From positions 1 to 8,580 of the forward strand of contig JAFZJT010000014.1 in the NCBI GenBank assembly GCA_017553815.1: a DNA stretch of 8,580 nt, given 5' to 3'. Each line of letters starts with the position of its first letter. Within the stretch, counting starts at the first letter, position 1. Both the position numbers and the translations under genes were made by a program. This document shows positions 1 to 6,123 of this stretch, piece by piece. This DNA is from Clostridia bacterium (GTDB taxonomy: Bacteria > Bacillota_A > Clostridia > Christensenellales > CAG-138). The notes beneath the pieces were generated by a model. It was given only the letters and a program-made list of their open reading frames with translations, made no database searches and was not told where the DNA came from.

Positions 1-513
1 CTCGCTCCCATCCAGAGCGGCATCATGTGCACCATCCATGCCTACACCGGCGATCAGATGCCCCTTGACGGCCCCCAGAAGAAGGGCGACCTCCGCCGCA
101 GCCGTGCCTGCGCGGTGAACATCGTTCCCAACTCCACCGGCGCTGCGAAGGCCATCGGTCTTGTAATCCCCGAGCTTTCCGGCAAGCTCATCGGCGCGGC
201 TCAGCGCGTTCCCACGCCAACCGGCTCCACCACCATGCTCAACGCGGTCGTTAAGGGCAGCGTGACCGTCGATCAGATCAACGAGGCGATGAAGGCTCAG
301 GCAAACGAGTCCTTCGGCTATACCACCGACGAGATCGTTTCCTCCGATGTCATCGGCATGACCTTCGGCTCCCTGTTCGATGCGACTCAGACCATGGTTT
401 TGCCCCTTCCGAACGGCGACACTCAGGTTCAGGTCGTTTCTTGGTACGACAATGAGAACAGCTACACCAGCCAGATGGTCCGCACCATCAAGTTCTTCTC
501 CGAGCTTGGCTGA
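1..513 (+). CDS. gap: Glyceraldehyde-3-phosphate dehydrogenase, C-terminal part (5' end outside window)
   Basis: Phosphorylating GAPDH converts glyceraldehyde-3-phosphate, NAD and phosphate to 1,3-bisphosphoglycerate in cytosolic glycolysis. The frame is open from base 1 and carries 170 codons, about half of the usual ~335-residue enzyme. The visible part is the catalytic domain. It includes the TIHAYT motif with the catalytic histidine (codon at 37-39), DLRRSR, the [14 protein letters not shown] block, the RVPTPTGS loop with the substrate-phosphate arginine, [10 protein letters not shown], and the closing [13 protein letters not shown] helix region. The active-site cysteine (SCTTNC motif) should lie just upstream, outside the window. 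The gene ends with tandem in-frame stops (TGA TAA) and is followed by an intrinsic terminator, so it is the last gene of its transcript. The residue pattern resembles clostridial GAPDHs. The identification is secure; only the N-terminal NAD-binding domain cannot be checked. Confidence 0.97.
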   Translation, partial: LAPIQSGIMCTIHAYTGDQMPLDGPQKKGDLRRSRACAVNIVPNSTGAAKAIGLVIPELSGKLIGAAQRVPTPTGSTTMLNAVVKGSVTVDQINEAMKAQANESFGYTTDEIVSSDVIGMTFGSLFDATQTMVLPLPNGDTQVQVVSWYDNENSYTSQMVRTIKFFSELG

Positions 514-542
514 TAATCGCTTTTGAAACCGATATCTATTTG

Positions 543-567
543 ACCCGCGCTTAGGCGCGGGTTCTTT
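543..567 (+). terminator. Intrinsic terminator after gap
   Basis: A perfect 8-bp GC-rich stem, ACCCGCGC (543-550) and GCGCGGGT (555-562), encloses a TTAG loop and runs into a T-rich tail (TTCTTT). It lies 30 bases after the gap stop codon and separates the glycolytic gene from the next transcription unit. Confidence 0.9.
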
Positions 568-624
568 ATATGCTGCCGGTTGCGAATAAACCTATAGAAA
601 AGAGAATATAATATCATTCCTACG

Positions 625-653
625 TTGAAATGAAACCGAATGTATGCTAAAAT
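625..653 (+). promoter_or_regulatory. Sigma-A-type promoter for the 688-3733 operon
   Basis: A -35 element TTGAAA (625-630) is followed, after a 17-base spacer, by a -10 element TAAAAT (648-653). The preceding TGC (645-647) makes it an extended -10. Transcription would start near 660, leaving a leader of about 28 bases before the small membrane protein gene. An AT-rich TATAAT at 607-612 lacks a properly spaced -35 and is less likely to be used. Confidence 0.7.
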
Positions 654-687
654 CAAAGCAAATGATTCCAAACGGAGATACAGCTAA

Positions 688-894
688 ATGAAAAAAGTTT
701 TAAGCTTTATTGCTATCGGACTGACTCTCGGCGCATTCATCCTTCTTTGCCTTATCTGGGTATTTAAAATCAATGTGCTCATCCCGATATTTATGTTCAC
801 CGCCGCATTCGTGCTGCTCGGTATTGTAAAGCGTATGCACGAAGCCGCCGGAGAGCAGCCCACTTCTGCCAACGAAACAGAAAACAACAGGTAA
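688..894 (+). CDS. Small two-helix membrane protein of unknown function (68 aa)
   Basis: I do not recognise this protein. It has two predicted membrane helices, about residues 5-26 and 30-47, joined by a very short turn (K27-N29). A polar, charged tail of about 20 residues follows and should lie in the cytoplasm, given the MKK start and the KR after helix 2. There is no signal-peptidase site or known motif. The start is supported by GGAGA at 674-678, nine bases upstream, and by the promoter just before it. The stop is five bases before the ABC transporter start, so the two genes are almost certainly co-transcribed and possibly translationally coupled. That position suggests a small accessory subunit or regulator of the transporter, but this is inference only. 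It is unlikely to be spurious because promoter, RBS and operon spacing agree. Confidence 0.75.
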   Translation: MKKVLSFIAIGLTLGAFILLCLIWVFKINVLIPIFMFTAAFVLLGIVKRMHEAAGEQPTSANETENNR

Positions 895-899
895 GCACG

Positions 900-2678
900 A
901 TGGAAGATAAGAATAATAAAAGCAGAAAAAATGCACTCGCTCGCTTTGCTTCCTACTACAAGCCCCATATCGGTCTTTTCTTAACCGATATGGCCTGCGC
1001 GATGTTCATCTCGGCTGTGGATATCTCGTATCCGCTCATCTCAAGAAAGGCTCTCTACGATTATCTAACGCCAGATTCGCCGAAGTATGCACCGTTTTTT
1101 ATCCTGATGGCGGCTTGCTTGGGCATGTATCTGCTCCGTACTGCAGCTACCTTCATCGTTACCTATCTCGGACATACGCTTGGAGTCAATATAGAGGCCG
1201 ATATGCGAAGGGATGTTTTTTCGCATCTTCAAAAGCTCGGCTTCAGCTTCTACGATAAATCGAGAACAGGCAAGCTGCTTTCGCGCTGCACAAACGATCT
1301 TTTCGACGTGACCGAGCTCGCGCATCACGGCCCCGAAGACGTGTTCATCTCGGTCGTAACTTTTCTCGGCGCGTTCATTGCGATGCTGTTTATCGAATGG
1401 CGTCTCGCGCTCGTTTTGATACTGACCGTGCCGCTTCTCATGATCTTTGTTATGAAGCTGAGAACGCACATGAGCCTCACTTCACGCAAGGTCAAGGATG
1501 GTGTTGCGATAATCAATGCCGATATCGAGTCCTCGATAAGCGGTGCGCGCGTTGCAAAAGCCTTTACTAACGAAAGCTACGAGATAGAGAAGTTTGAAAA
1601 AGGAAACAGTATCTTCATAAGATCAAAGCGCCGCTATTATAAAACGATGGGGCTGTTCCATGCAGGCATGGAATTCTTCACCTCCATAATGGGCGTACTC
1701 GTGCTGACCGTCAGCGGATTTCTGATCATGCGCGGAAGGATGGATCACACCACGCTCATCGTATTCCTTCTATACGTTTCATCCTTCACAAACCCGATCA
1801 GAAAGCTTGCCGCATTCTCAGAGCAGTACGCAATGGGCATGGCCGGCTTCAAGCGCTTCACGGAGCTGCTCGACACTGTGCCCGAGATAGAGGATGCGCC
1901 GAACGCCGTCGAGCTTACGGGTGTTAAAGGCGATATCGATTTCAATAACGTCACCTTCTCATACGAGACGGACGAAGAGAATCCTCGAAACGTGCTTGAG
2001 ACCATCAGTCTGCATATAAAGGCGGGGGAGACCGTTGCGCTTGTCGGCCCGTCCGGCGGAGGAAAGACGACCCTTTGTCATCTGCTCCCGCGATTTTATG
2101 AGACTGTTGACGGAAGCATCACCGTTGACGGCAAGGATATCAAAAGCGTTACTCTCGAATCGCTTCGCCGAAATATCGGCATAGTTCAGCAGGACGTTTT
2201 CCTTTTCGCTGCGAGCATCAAGGACAATATCCGCTACGGAAGGATAGACGCTACCGACGAAGAGATAGTTCGCGCCGCCATCGCTGCCGAAATCCACGAC
2301 GATATTATGAAGATGCCCGACGGCTACGATACCGTTGTCGGCGAACGAGGCATAACGCTTTCGGGCGGACAGAAACAGCGCGTTTCCATCGCGCGAATCT
2401 TCCTTAAAAACCCGCCGATACTCATTCTCGACGAGGCCACAAGCGCGCTTGATTCGGCTACGGAGGCGCGCATTACCGCCGCATTCGAGCGCCTAAGCAA
2501 GGGCAGGACCACGCTCGTTATCGCACACAGGCTCTCGACGGTGCGCAACGCCGATAAGATCGCGGTCATCGATGAGCGCGGTATCGTCGAAATGGGAAGT
2601 CACGATGAGCTGATCGCGCTTGGCGGCGAGTATAAAAAGCTCCATGACGCGCAGAACAGCTTCTATCTGATAAAGTAA
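900..2678 (+). CDS. ABC exporter half-transporter, fused permease and ATPase (MsbA/LmrA/BmrA-like)
   Basis: This is a type IV ABC exporter half-molecule that should form a homodimer in the cytoplasmic membrane and expel a substrate using ATP. At 592 residues it has the usual family length. An N-terminal domain holds six likely membrane helices (about 24-46, 64-90, 144-163, 167-186, 255-275 and 284-300), with the conserved LGFSFYDKSRTGKLLSR coupling region near 112-129. The C-terminal ATPase has Walker A GPSGGGKTT (383-391), Q-loop Gln430/431, signature LSGGQ (487-491), Walker B ILILDE with Asp511 and catalytic Glu512, the D-loop SALD and switch His543. All catalytic residues are intact, so it should be active. 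The start follows the previous stop by five bases and has only a weak RBS, which fits coupling to the upstream gene. It has no paired second half-transporter beside it, and its substrate cannot be read from sequence. Confidence 0.93.
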   Translation: MEDKNNKSRKNALARFASYYKPHIGLFLTDMACAMFISAVDISYPLISRKALYDYLTPDSPKYAPFFILMAACLGMYLLRTAATFIVTYLGHTLGVNIEADMRRDVFSHLQKLGFSFYDKSRTGKLLSRCTNDLFDVTELAHHGPEDVFISVVTFLGAFIAMLFIEWRLALVLILTVPLLMIFVMKLRTHMSLTSRKVKDGVAIINADIESSISGARVAKAFTNESYEIEKFEKGNSIFIRSKRRYYKTMGLFHAGMEFFTSIMGVLVLTVSGFLIMRGRMDHTTLIVFLLYVSSFTNPIRKLAAFSEQYAMGMAGFKRFTELLDTVPEIEDAPNAVELTGVKGDIDFNNVTFSYETDEENPRNVLETISLHIKAGETVALVGPSGGGKTTLCHLLPRFYETVDGSITVDGKDIKSVTLESLRRNIGIVQQDVFLFAASIKDNIRYGRIDATDEEIVRAAIAAEIHDDIMKMPDGYDTVVGERGITLSGGQKQRVSIARIFLKNPPILILDEATSALDSATEARITAAFERLSKGRTTLVIAHRLSTVRNADKIAVIDERGIVEMGSHDELIALGGEYKKLHDAQNSFYLIK

Positions 2679-2716
2679 ATCAATCTAAACTAAAAACTAT
2701 TCAATCGGAGGAAAAC

Positions 2717-3733
2717 ATGGATTACGTTATAGATCAACTCAGAAAGCTTATGGCTATCGACAGCCCCAGCGGCTACACCAAAAAGGCAGCCGAATATCTG
2801 GCGGGCGAGCTTGAAAAGCTCGGCTTTAAGCCGGAAATGACGCGCAAGGGCTGCGTTTTGTGTTGCCTTGGCGGAGAAGGCACACCGACGGTCTTTTCGG
2901 CGCATATCGACACGCTCGGCTGCATGGTTGCCGGCATCAAGGGCAACGGCAGATTGAAGCTTACCCGTATCGGCGGCATGAACGCAAACAACGCGGAGAC
3001 CGAGAACGCGCGCGTTTATACTCGGGACGGCAGGGTCTACGAGGGTTGCTTCCAGATGAACGACCCCTCTGTTCACGTCAACGGCAAATACAGCGAGCAG
3101 AAGCGCGATTGGGACGGCATGGAGCTCGTTCTTGATGAAAAGGTCTTTTCTGCCGACGATACCAAGGCTCTCGGCATCGCAACCGGCGACTTCGTTTGCT
3201 TCGACCCGCGCACGAGAGTCACTGCCTCCGGCTATATCAAGAGCCGCTTCCTCGATGATAAGCTCAGCGCCGCCATTCTTCTTGACGTTGCAAGAAGGAT
3301 CAAGGAAGGGGAGATAAGGCTAACGCGCAAGGTCTATATCTATCTCACCGTATTTGAAGAGGTCGGTCACGGCTGCTCGAGCGGTCTTCCCGCCGATGCC
3401 GAAGAGATCATCAGCGTCGATATGGGCTGCGTAGGCGAAGGTCTCGAATGCAAGGAGCATCAGGTTTCAATTTGCGTCAAGGATTCCCACGGTCCGTACA
3501 ATTATGAGCTGACCGACAGGCTCGTTTCGCTTGCCAAAAAGCATGAGCTCGATTACGCGCTCGACGTTTATCCCTTCTACGGTTCGGATGCCGACGCCGC
3601 ACTCGACGCGGGCTACGATATGCGCCACGGACTCATCGGTGTCGGCGTATACGCTTCGCACGGCTATGAGCGCTCGCACATCGATGGCGTTAAGAACATG
3701 CTTGAACTGATCAAGGCATATATCACCGAATGA
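2717..3733 (+). CDS. M42-family metallo-aminopeptidase (glutamyl aminopeptidase/deblocking aminopeptidase-like)
   Basis: M42 peptidases are cytosolic di-metal aminopeptidases, often forming tetrahedral dodecamers, that trim short peptides. The 338 residues cover the whole fold. Likely metal and catalytic residues are present in the family order: AHIDTLG with His63 and Asp65, LDDK with Asp180/Asp181 as the bridging ligand, EEVGHG with the Glu214 general base and Glu215 ligand, VDMG with Asp235, and SHID with His321. The pattern HIDTLG...NGRLKL recalls the M42 branch that includes the hydrolase of N-acetylglutaminylglutamine amide (NAGGN) osmolyte clusters, but no other gene of such a cluster is here. 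The start is fixed by a strong GGAGG at 2707-2711, five bases upstream. It lies 38 bases after the transporter with no terminator between, and a terminator follows it, so it is probably the last gene of the operon. Confidence 0.9.
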   Translation: MDYVIDQLRKLMAIDSPSGYTKKAAEYLAGELEKLGFKPEMTRKGCVLCCLGGEGTPTVFSAHIDTLGCMVAGIKGNGRLKLTRIGGMNANNAETENARVYTRDGRVYEGCFQMNDPSVHVNGKYSEQKRDWDGMELVLDEKVFSADDTKALGIATGDFVCFDPRTRVTASGYIKSRFLDDKLSAAILLDVARRIKEGEIRLTRKVYIYLTVFEEVGHGCSSGLPADAEEIISVDMGCVGEGLECKEHQVSICVKDSHGPYNYELTDRLVSLAKKHELDYALDVYPFYGSDADAALDAGYDMRHGLIGVGVYASHGYERSHIDGVKNMLELIKAYITE

Positions 3734-3748
3734 TCCCAAATAACACTT

Positions 3749-3782
3749 GTATCGCTTCGCTGGCGCGGAGCGATACTTATTT
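3749..3782 (+). terminator. Intrinsic terminator after the M42 peptidase gene
   Basis: A 12-bp stem (3749-3760 with 3765-3776, one G-T wobble) has a TGGC tetraloop. Its outer arms are GTATCGCT and AGCGATAC, and it is followed by the T-rich TTATTT. It starts 16 bases after the peptidase stop. The tail is short of a perfect T-run, so termination may be partial. Confidence 0.75.
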
Positions 3783-3872
3783 GCTGACACTGCACTTGAA
3801 AATTATTTTGAGTAATTAATAACTTAATTGTGGCAAATTTATTAATGGTAGTAAATAACTTCGTTAAAACGA

Positions 3873-3899
3873 TTGACATTGCAGTACGTCTTGTATAAT
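3873..3899 (+). promoter_or_regulatory. Sigma-A-type promoter for the lyase gene
   Basis: A consensus -35 TTGACA (3873-3878) is followed by a consensus -10 TATAAT (3894-3899) with a shortish 15-base spacer. Transcription would begin near 3906. It lies in the AT-rich stretch after the peptidase terminator, so the lyase gene has its own transcription unit. Confidence 0.75.
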
Positions 3900-3906
3900 A
3901 TGTAAA

Positions 3907-3935
3907 CGTTGTCTGAAATTGGCTTTTAGGCAACG
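3907..3935 (+). promoter_or_regulatory. Stem-loop at the 5' end of the lyase mRNA leader
   Basis: Bases 3907-3918 pair with 3924-3935 over 12 uninterrupted positions (two G-T wobbles) around the five-base loop TTGGC. The outer arms are CGTTG and CAACG. The hairpin starts within a base or two of the predicted transcript start and has no T-run after it, so it is not a terminator. A role in transcript stability or as a regulator-binding site is inference. It leaves the ribosome binding site at 3964-3970 free. Confidence 0.6.
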
Positions 3936-3963
3936 ACAGTAACAAAAACATGCGATTGATCCG

Positions 3964-3970
3964 AAAGGAG
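3964..3970 (+). promoter_or_regulatory. Ribosome binding site that fixes the lyase start
   Basis: AAAGGAG lies six bases before the ATG at 3977. An in-frame ATG at 3950 has no Shine-Dalgarno sequence before it, so translation should start at 3977, nine codons downstream of the longest open frame. Confidence 0.85.
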
Positions 3971-3976
3971 CTTATA

Positions 3977-5422
3977 ATGGATAAGGTTGGATATTACAGA
4001 AGAAATGCGCTTCCCCTCGAGATGCATAAAGTCTGCATCGTTCAGAAAACCGAGATCCTTCCCGTTGAAGAGAGGGTGAAGGCTGTTCGCCGTGCGGGCT
4101 TCAATTCATACCGGATGAACTCTGCGGACGTCTATCTCGACATGATCACCGACAGCGGCGTGAACGCGATGACCAATGAGCAGCTCGGTGCGATGATGAT
4201 CGGCGACGACTGCTACGCGGGAAGCAAGACCTATTTCAGGCTTGCCGAGAAGATGAAGGAGATATTCAATAAGGATTACTTCCTTCCCGTCCATCAGGGC
4301 AGAGCCTGCGAGCACATGCTCGCGCTTGCATACGTTCAGCCCAAGCCCGACAGTATCGTTCCGATGAACTTCCAGTTCGGTACCTCCGTTGGCAAGATCA
4401 AGTATTGCGGCGGCGATTTCGTGATCTGCCTGCGCGAAGATGGTCTTGAGAGGCAGAGCAGCGATCCATTCAAGGGCGATTTCGACCTTGAAAAGCTCGA
4501 AAAGGTGCTCAAGGAGCAGGGGAGCAAGGTTGCATTCGTTCGCATCGAAGCCGGCACCAATCTTATCGGCGGTCAGCCAATCTCGCTCGACAATATGCTC
4601 GCGGTTTCGGAGCTCTGCAAGAAATACAGCGTGCTTTCAATTCTCGATGCGAGCCTCCTTCAGGACAATCTCCATTTCATCAAGACCCGTGAGAATGCCT
4701 ATCAGAATAGAAGCATTCGCGATATAGTGCGCACCATGGCGGACGCTATGGACATCATTTACTTCTCCGCCCGCAAGCTCGGCTTCGGCAGGGGAGGCGC
4801 TATCATCCTCAACGATGAAAAGCAGTTTGAATACATCAAAACCTTCGTTTCCTCCTTTGAAGGCTATCCGACCTTCGGCGGCATGAGCGTCAAGGAGATG
4901 GAGGCGATCAGGGTTGGCCTCGACGACACGATGGATGAAAACGTCATAGCGCAGGGTCCGCAGTTCATTGAGTATCTGGCAAACGAGCTTGAGGATGCGG
5001 GTATCCCCGTAGTCACCCCTCCCGGAGGTCTTGGCTGTCATCTTGACGCGATGAAGTTCATTCCGCATATCGCAAGGAAGGATTATCCTGCAGGTGCGCT
5101 CGCAGCTGCGGTTTATATCGCATCGGGTGCTCGCGGTATGGAGCGCGGCGGCATCGACGAGCCTTGGGAGGATCCGAGCGTGGAGCCCTATGGCGCGATG
5201 GAGCTTGTTCGCCTCGCGGTTCCGCGCAGGGTTTACACCGTTTCCCAGATGAACTACCTTATCGACCGTATCTGCTGGCTCTACGATAACCGCGAGCTGA
5301 TCGGCGGTCTGCATTTTGAGACCGAAGGCACTCATAACTTCTACGACGCGCTCGACTCAAATTCCGATTGGCCCGAGAAGCTTGCCGAGAAGTTCAGAGC
5401 TGATTTCGGCGATTCACTGTAA
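3977..5422 (+). CDS. Beta-eliminating lyase of the tryptophanase/tyrosine phenol-lyase family, divergent active site
   Basis: This is a PLP-dependent fold-type I enzyme of 481 residues, alignable over its whole length with tyrosine phenol-lyase (TPL) and tryptophanase, which cleave tyrosine or tryptophan to phenol or indole, pyruvate and ammonia. Family residues seen are TDSG, Tyr80 in DDCYAGS (TPL Tyr71), HQGR with Arg109 (phosphate), Asn195 in TNLIGGQP, Asp224 (pyridine nitrogen), Lys267 in SARK (Schiff base; TPL Lys257), Met388 and Arg390 in RGMERG (TPL Met379/Arg381), and Arg412 in VRLAVPRR (substrate carboxylate). Differences are also seen. TPL FTTTR becomes FQFGT (Thr124 to Gln133), the PLP O3'-contacting Arg217 becomes Leu227, SGKKD becomes SARKL, the cation-site Glu69 becomes Asp78, and about 20 extra C-terminal residues follow. 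The comparison is from memory of the TPL sequence. Membership is secure; substrate and even activity are uncertain, so no gene symbol is given. There is no tnaC-like leader peptide or permease beside it. Confidence 0.88.
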   Translation: MDKVGYYRRNALPLEMHKVCIVQKTEILPVEERVKAVRRAGFNSYRMNSADVYLDMITDSGVNAMTNEQLGAMMIGDDCYAGSKTYFRLAEKMKEIFNKDYFLPVHQGRACEHMLALAYVQPKPDSIVPMNFQFGTSVGKIKYCGGDFVICLREDGLERQSSDPFKGDFDLEKLEKVLKEQGSKVAFVRIEAGTNLIGGQPISLDNMLAVSELCKKYSVLSILDASLLQDNLHFIKTRENAYQNRSIRDIVRTMADAMDIIYFSARKLGFGRGGAIILNDEKQFEYIKTFVSSFEGYPTFGGMSVKEMEAIRVGLDDTMDENVIAQGPQFIEYLANELEDAGIPVVTPPGGLGCHLDAMKFIPHIARKDYPAGALAAAVYIASGARGMERGGIDEPWEDPSVEPYGAMELVRLAVPRRVYTVSQMNYLIDRICWLYDNRELIGGLHFETEGTHNFYDALDSNSDWPEKLAEKFRADFGDSL

Positions 5423-5446
5423 TTCCCCCAAATATTGGTTTCCTCA

Positions 5447-5480
5447 TTGGGTCGGGCTTATGCCTCGACCCAAATGTTTT
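5447..5480 (+). terminator. Likely intrinsic terminator after the lyase gene
   Basis: TTGGGTCG (5447-5454) pairs perfectly with CGACCCAA (5466-5473). GGC/GCC extend the stem inward around a TTAT loop with one bulged T. TTTT at 5477-5480 follows after three bases. It sits 24 bases after the lyase stop and only 16 bases before the next start codon, so it could also act as a partial terminator that lets some transcription through. Confidence 0.65.
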
Positions 5481-5483
5481 GAA

Positions 5484-5488
5484 GGGAG
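5484..5488 (+). promoter_or_regulatory. Ribosome binding site that fixes the start of the 172-residue protein
   Basis: GGGAG lies seven bases before the ATG at 5496. The reading frame stays open back into the lyase gene (in-frame ATG at 5316), but that extension overlaps the lyase and has no RBS, so 5496 is the better start. Confidence 0.8.
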
Positions 5489-5495
5489 AGAAAAT

Positions 5496-6014
5496 ATGCT
5501 CCATACCGCTTTGATAATCATTTTCGCAATCGTAATAATTCTTGCTGCCGCTTTCGGCATTTACTTCGATAGAAAGAAAAGGCATCGTTCGATAACATTC
5601 GCAGCGCTGCGGTTTAAGAAACTCGTACTTCACGAGTACGGCAGAACCGCCGAAGAGAATGAATATGAGCTTATCAGAACCGAAAAAGGACTTCGCATTT
5701 CCAATTATTTCGGAAACTGGTGGGATGATGACAATGGAGAGCGTTCACGAAAAAACTGCCTGGCAAGGCGGCGCAGCGGCAGCCTTGAACTCTACGGCGA
5801 GATTGTCAAGGATTTTGAAAGGCTCGATATTGCTTCATGGAACGGCTTTAATGAAACCGATCCTGACGTTTGTGATGGTCAAGGATTTTGGCTCGAGATC
5901 GTGCTTGATAACGGTTCGCTTATAAGTGCGCGCGGAATTAACGCATTTCCACCTAATTACCGTAAATTCATTGAAATGATTCACGGGCTTTTCGACAACA
6001 AAGAGAACGCATGA
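5496..6014 (+). CDS. Membrane-anchored protein of unknown function (172 aa)
   Basis: I do not recognise this as a named family. Residues about 4-24 form one strongly hydrophobic helix (HTALIIIFAIVIILAAAFGI), followed at once by the positive cluster DRKKRHR. It therefore probably stays as an N-terminal anchor with a cytoplasmic soluble domain, rather than being a cleaved signal peptide; there is no lipobox cysteine. The soluble part is mixed and acidic at intervals, with a distinctive block near the end: a SWNGF motif, DVCDGQGFWLEI, an SARG turn and NAFPPNY. That kind of pattern, from memory, recurs in small uncharacterised Firmicutes proteins, which suggests a folded beta-rich domain. No catalytic motif is evident. 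It has its own good RBS but no promoter I can identify; transcription may come through the weak terminator upstream. No terminator separates it from the promoter of the following operon. Confidence 0.72.
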   Translation: MLHTALIIIFAIVIILAAAFGIYFDRKKRHRSITFAALRFKKLVLHEYGRTAEENEYELIRTEKGLRISNYFGNWWDDDNGERSRKNCLARRRSGSLELYGEIVKDFERLDIASWNGFNETDPDVCDGQGFWLEIVLDNGSLISARGINAFPPNYRKFIEMIHGLFDNKENA

Positions 6015-6048
6015 TTCAAAATATATGTTTTTAACTATCGAAATTGAG

Positions 6049-6076
6049 TTGACTTTTTGAAAAAAACTGTTATAAT
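6049..6076 (+). promoter_or_regulatory. Extended -10 promoter for the ylxM-ffh operon
   Basis: A -35 TTGACT (6049-6054) and a 16-base spacer precede a consensus -10 TATAAT (6071-6076). TGT immediately upstream (6068-6070) completes an extended -10. The predicted start is near 6083. This is the strongest promoter-like sequence in the window, in keeping with a housekeeping operon. Confidence 0.8.
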
Positions 6077-6082
6077 ATTTCA

Positions 6083-6106
6083 CTGTAAAGTTAAAAACCT
6101 TTACAG
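6083..6106 (+). promoter_or_regulatory. Perfect inverted repeat at the 5' end of the ylxM-ffh leader
   Basis: CTGTAAAG (6083-6090) and CTTTACAG (6099-6106) form a perfect 8-bp dyad around the eight-base spacer TTAAAAAC. It begins at the predicted transcript start and ends five bases before the Shine-Dalgarno sequence. It could be a 5' mRNA stem-loop or a DNA operator. No T-run follows, so it is not a terminator. Confidence 0.6.
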
Positions 6107-6111
6107 CAATC

Positions 6112-6120
6112 AAGGAGGTG
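6112..6120 (+). promoter_or_regulatory. Near-consensus ribosome binding site for ylxM
   Basis: AAGGAGGTG lies just before the ATG at 6124, with GGAGG five bases from it. A GTG at 6118 is in frame, but it is itself part of the Shine-Dalgarno sequence, so it cannot be the usual start. Confidence 0.85.
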
Positions 6121-6123
6121 CGC

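Noticed and set aside
607..612. TATAAT as a second -10 element
   Set aside because: The only -35-like sequence upstream (TTGCGA at 580-585) is 21 bases away, too far for a usual promoter; the TTGAAA/TGCTAAAAT pair downstream is better.
3814..3829. AATTAA/TTAATT inverted repeat upstream of the lyase promoter
   Set aside because: Six A/T-only pairs in a very AT-rich stretch are expected by chance, and nothing else marks it as an operator.
3950..3976. Earlier in-frame ATG for the lyase gene, or a TnaC-like leader peptide before it
   Set aside because: The ATG at 3950 has no ribosome binding site and runs straight into the lyase frame, while AAAGGAG at 3964-3970 supports the ATG at 3977. No separate short ORF with a Trp or Tyr codon was found in the leader, so there is no TnaC-type attenuation signal.
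4637..5335. Long open frame on the minus strand (232 codons)
   Set aside because: It lies wholly antisense to the lyase gene, has no recognisable motif and reflects codon bias of the true gene.
5316..5495. N-terminal extension of the 172-residue protein into the lyase gene
   Set aside because: It is open only because the lyase coding sequence happens to lack stops in this frame; it overlaps the lyase and the hairpin at 5447-5480 and has no RBS, while ATG 5496 has a good one.
5621..5637. ACTCGT/ACGAGT inverted repeat with a five-base loop
   Set aside because: It lies inside the coding region of the 172-residue protein and is short enough to be coincidental.
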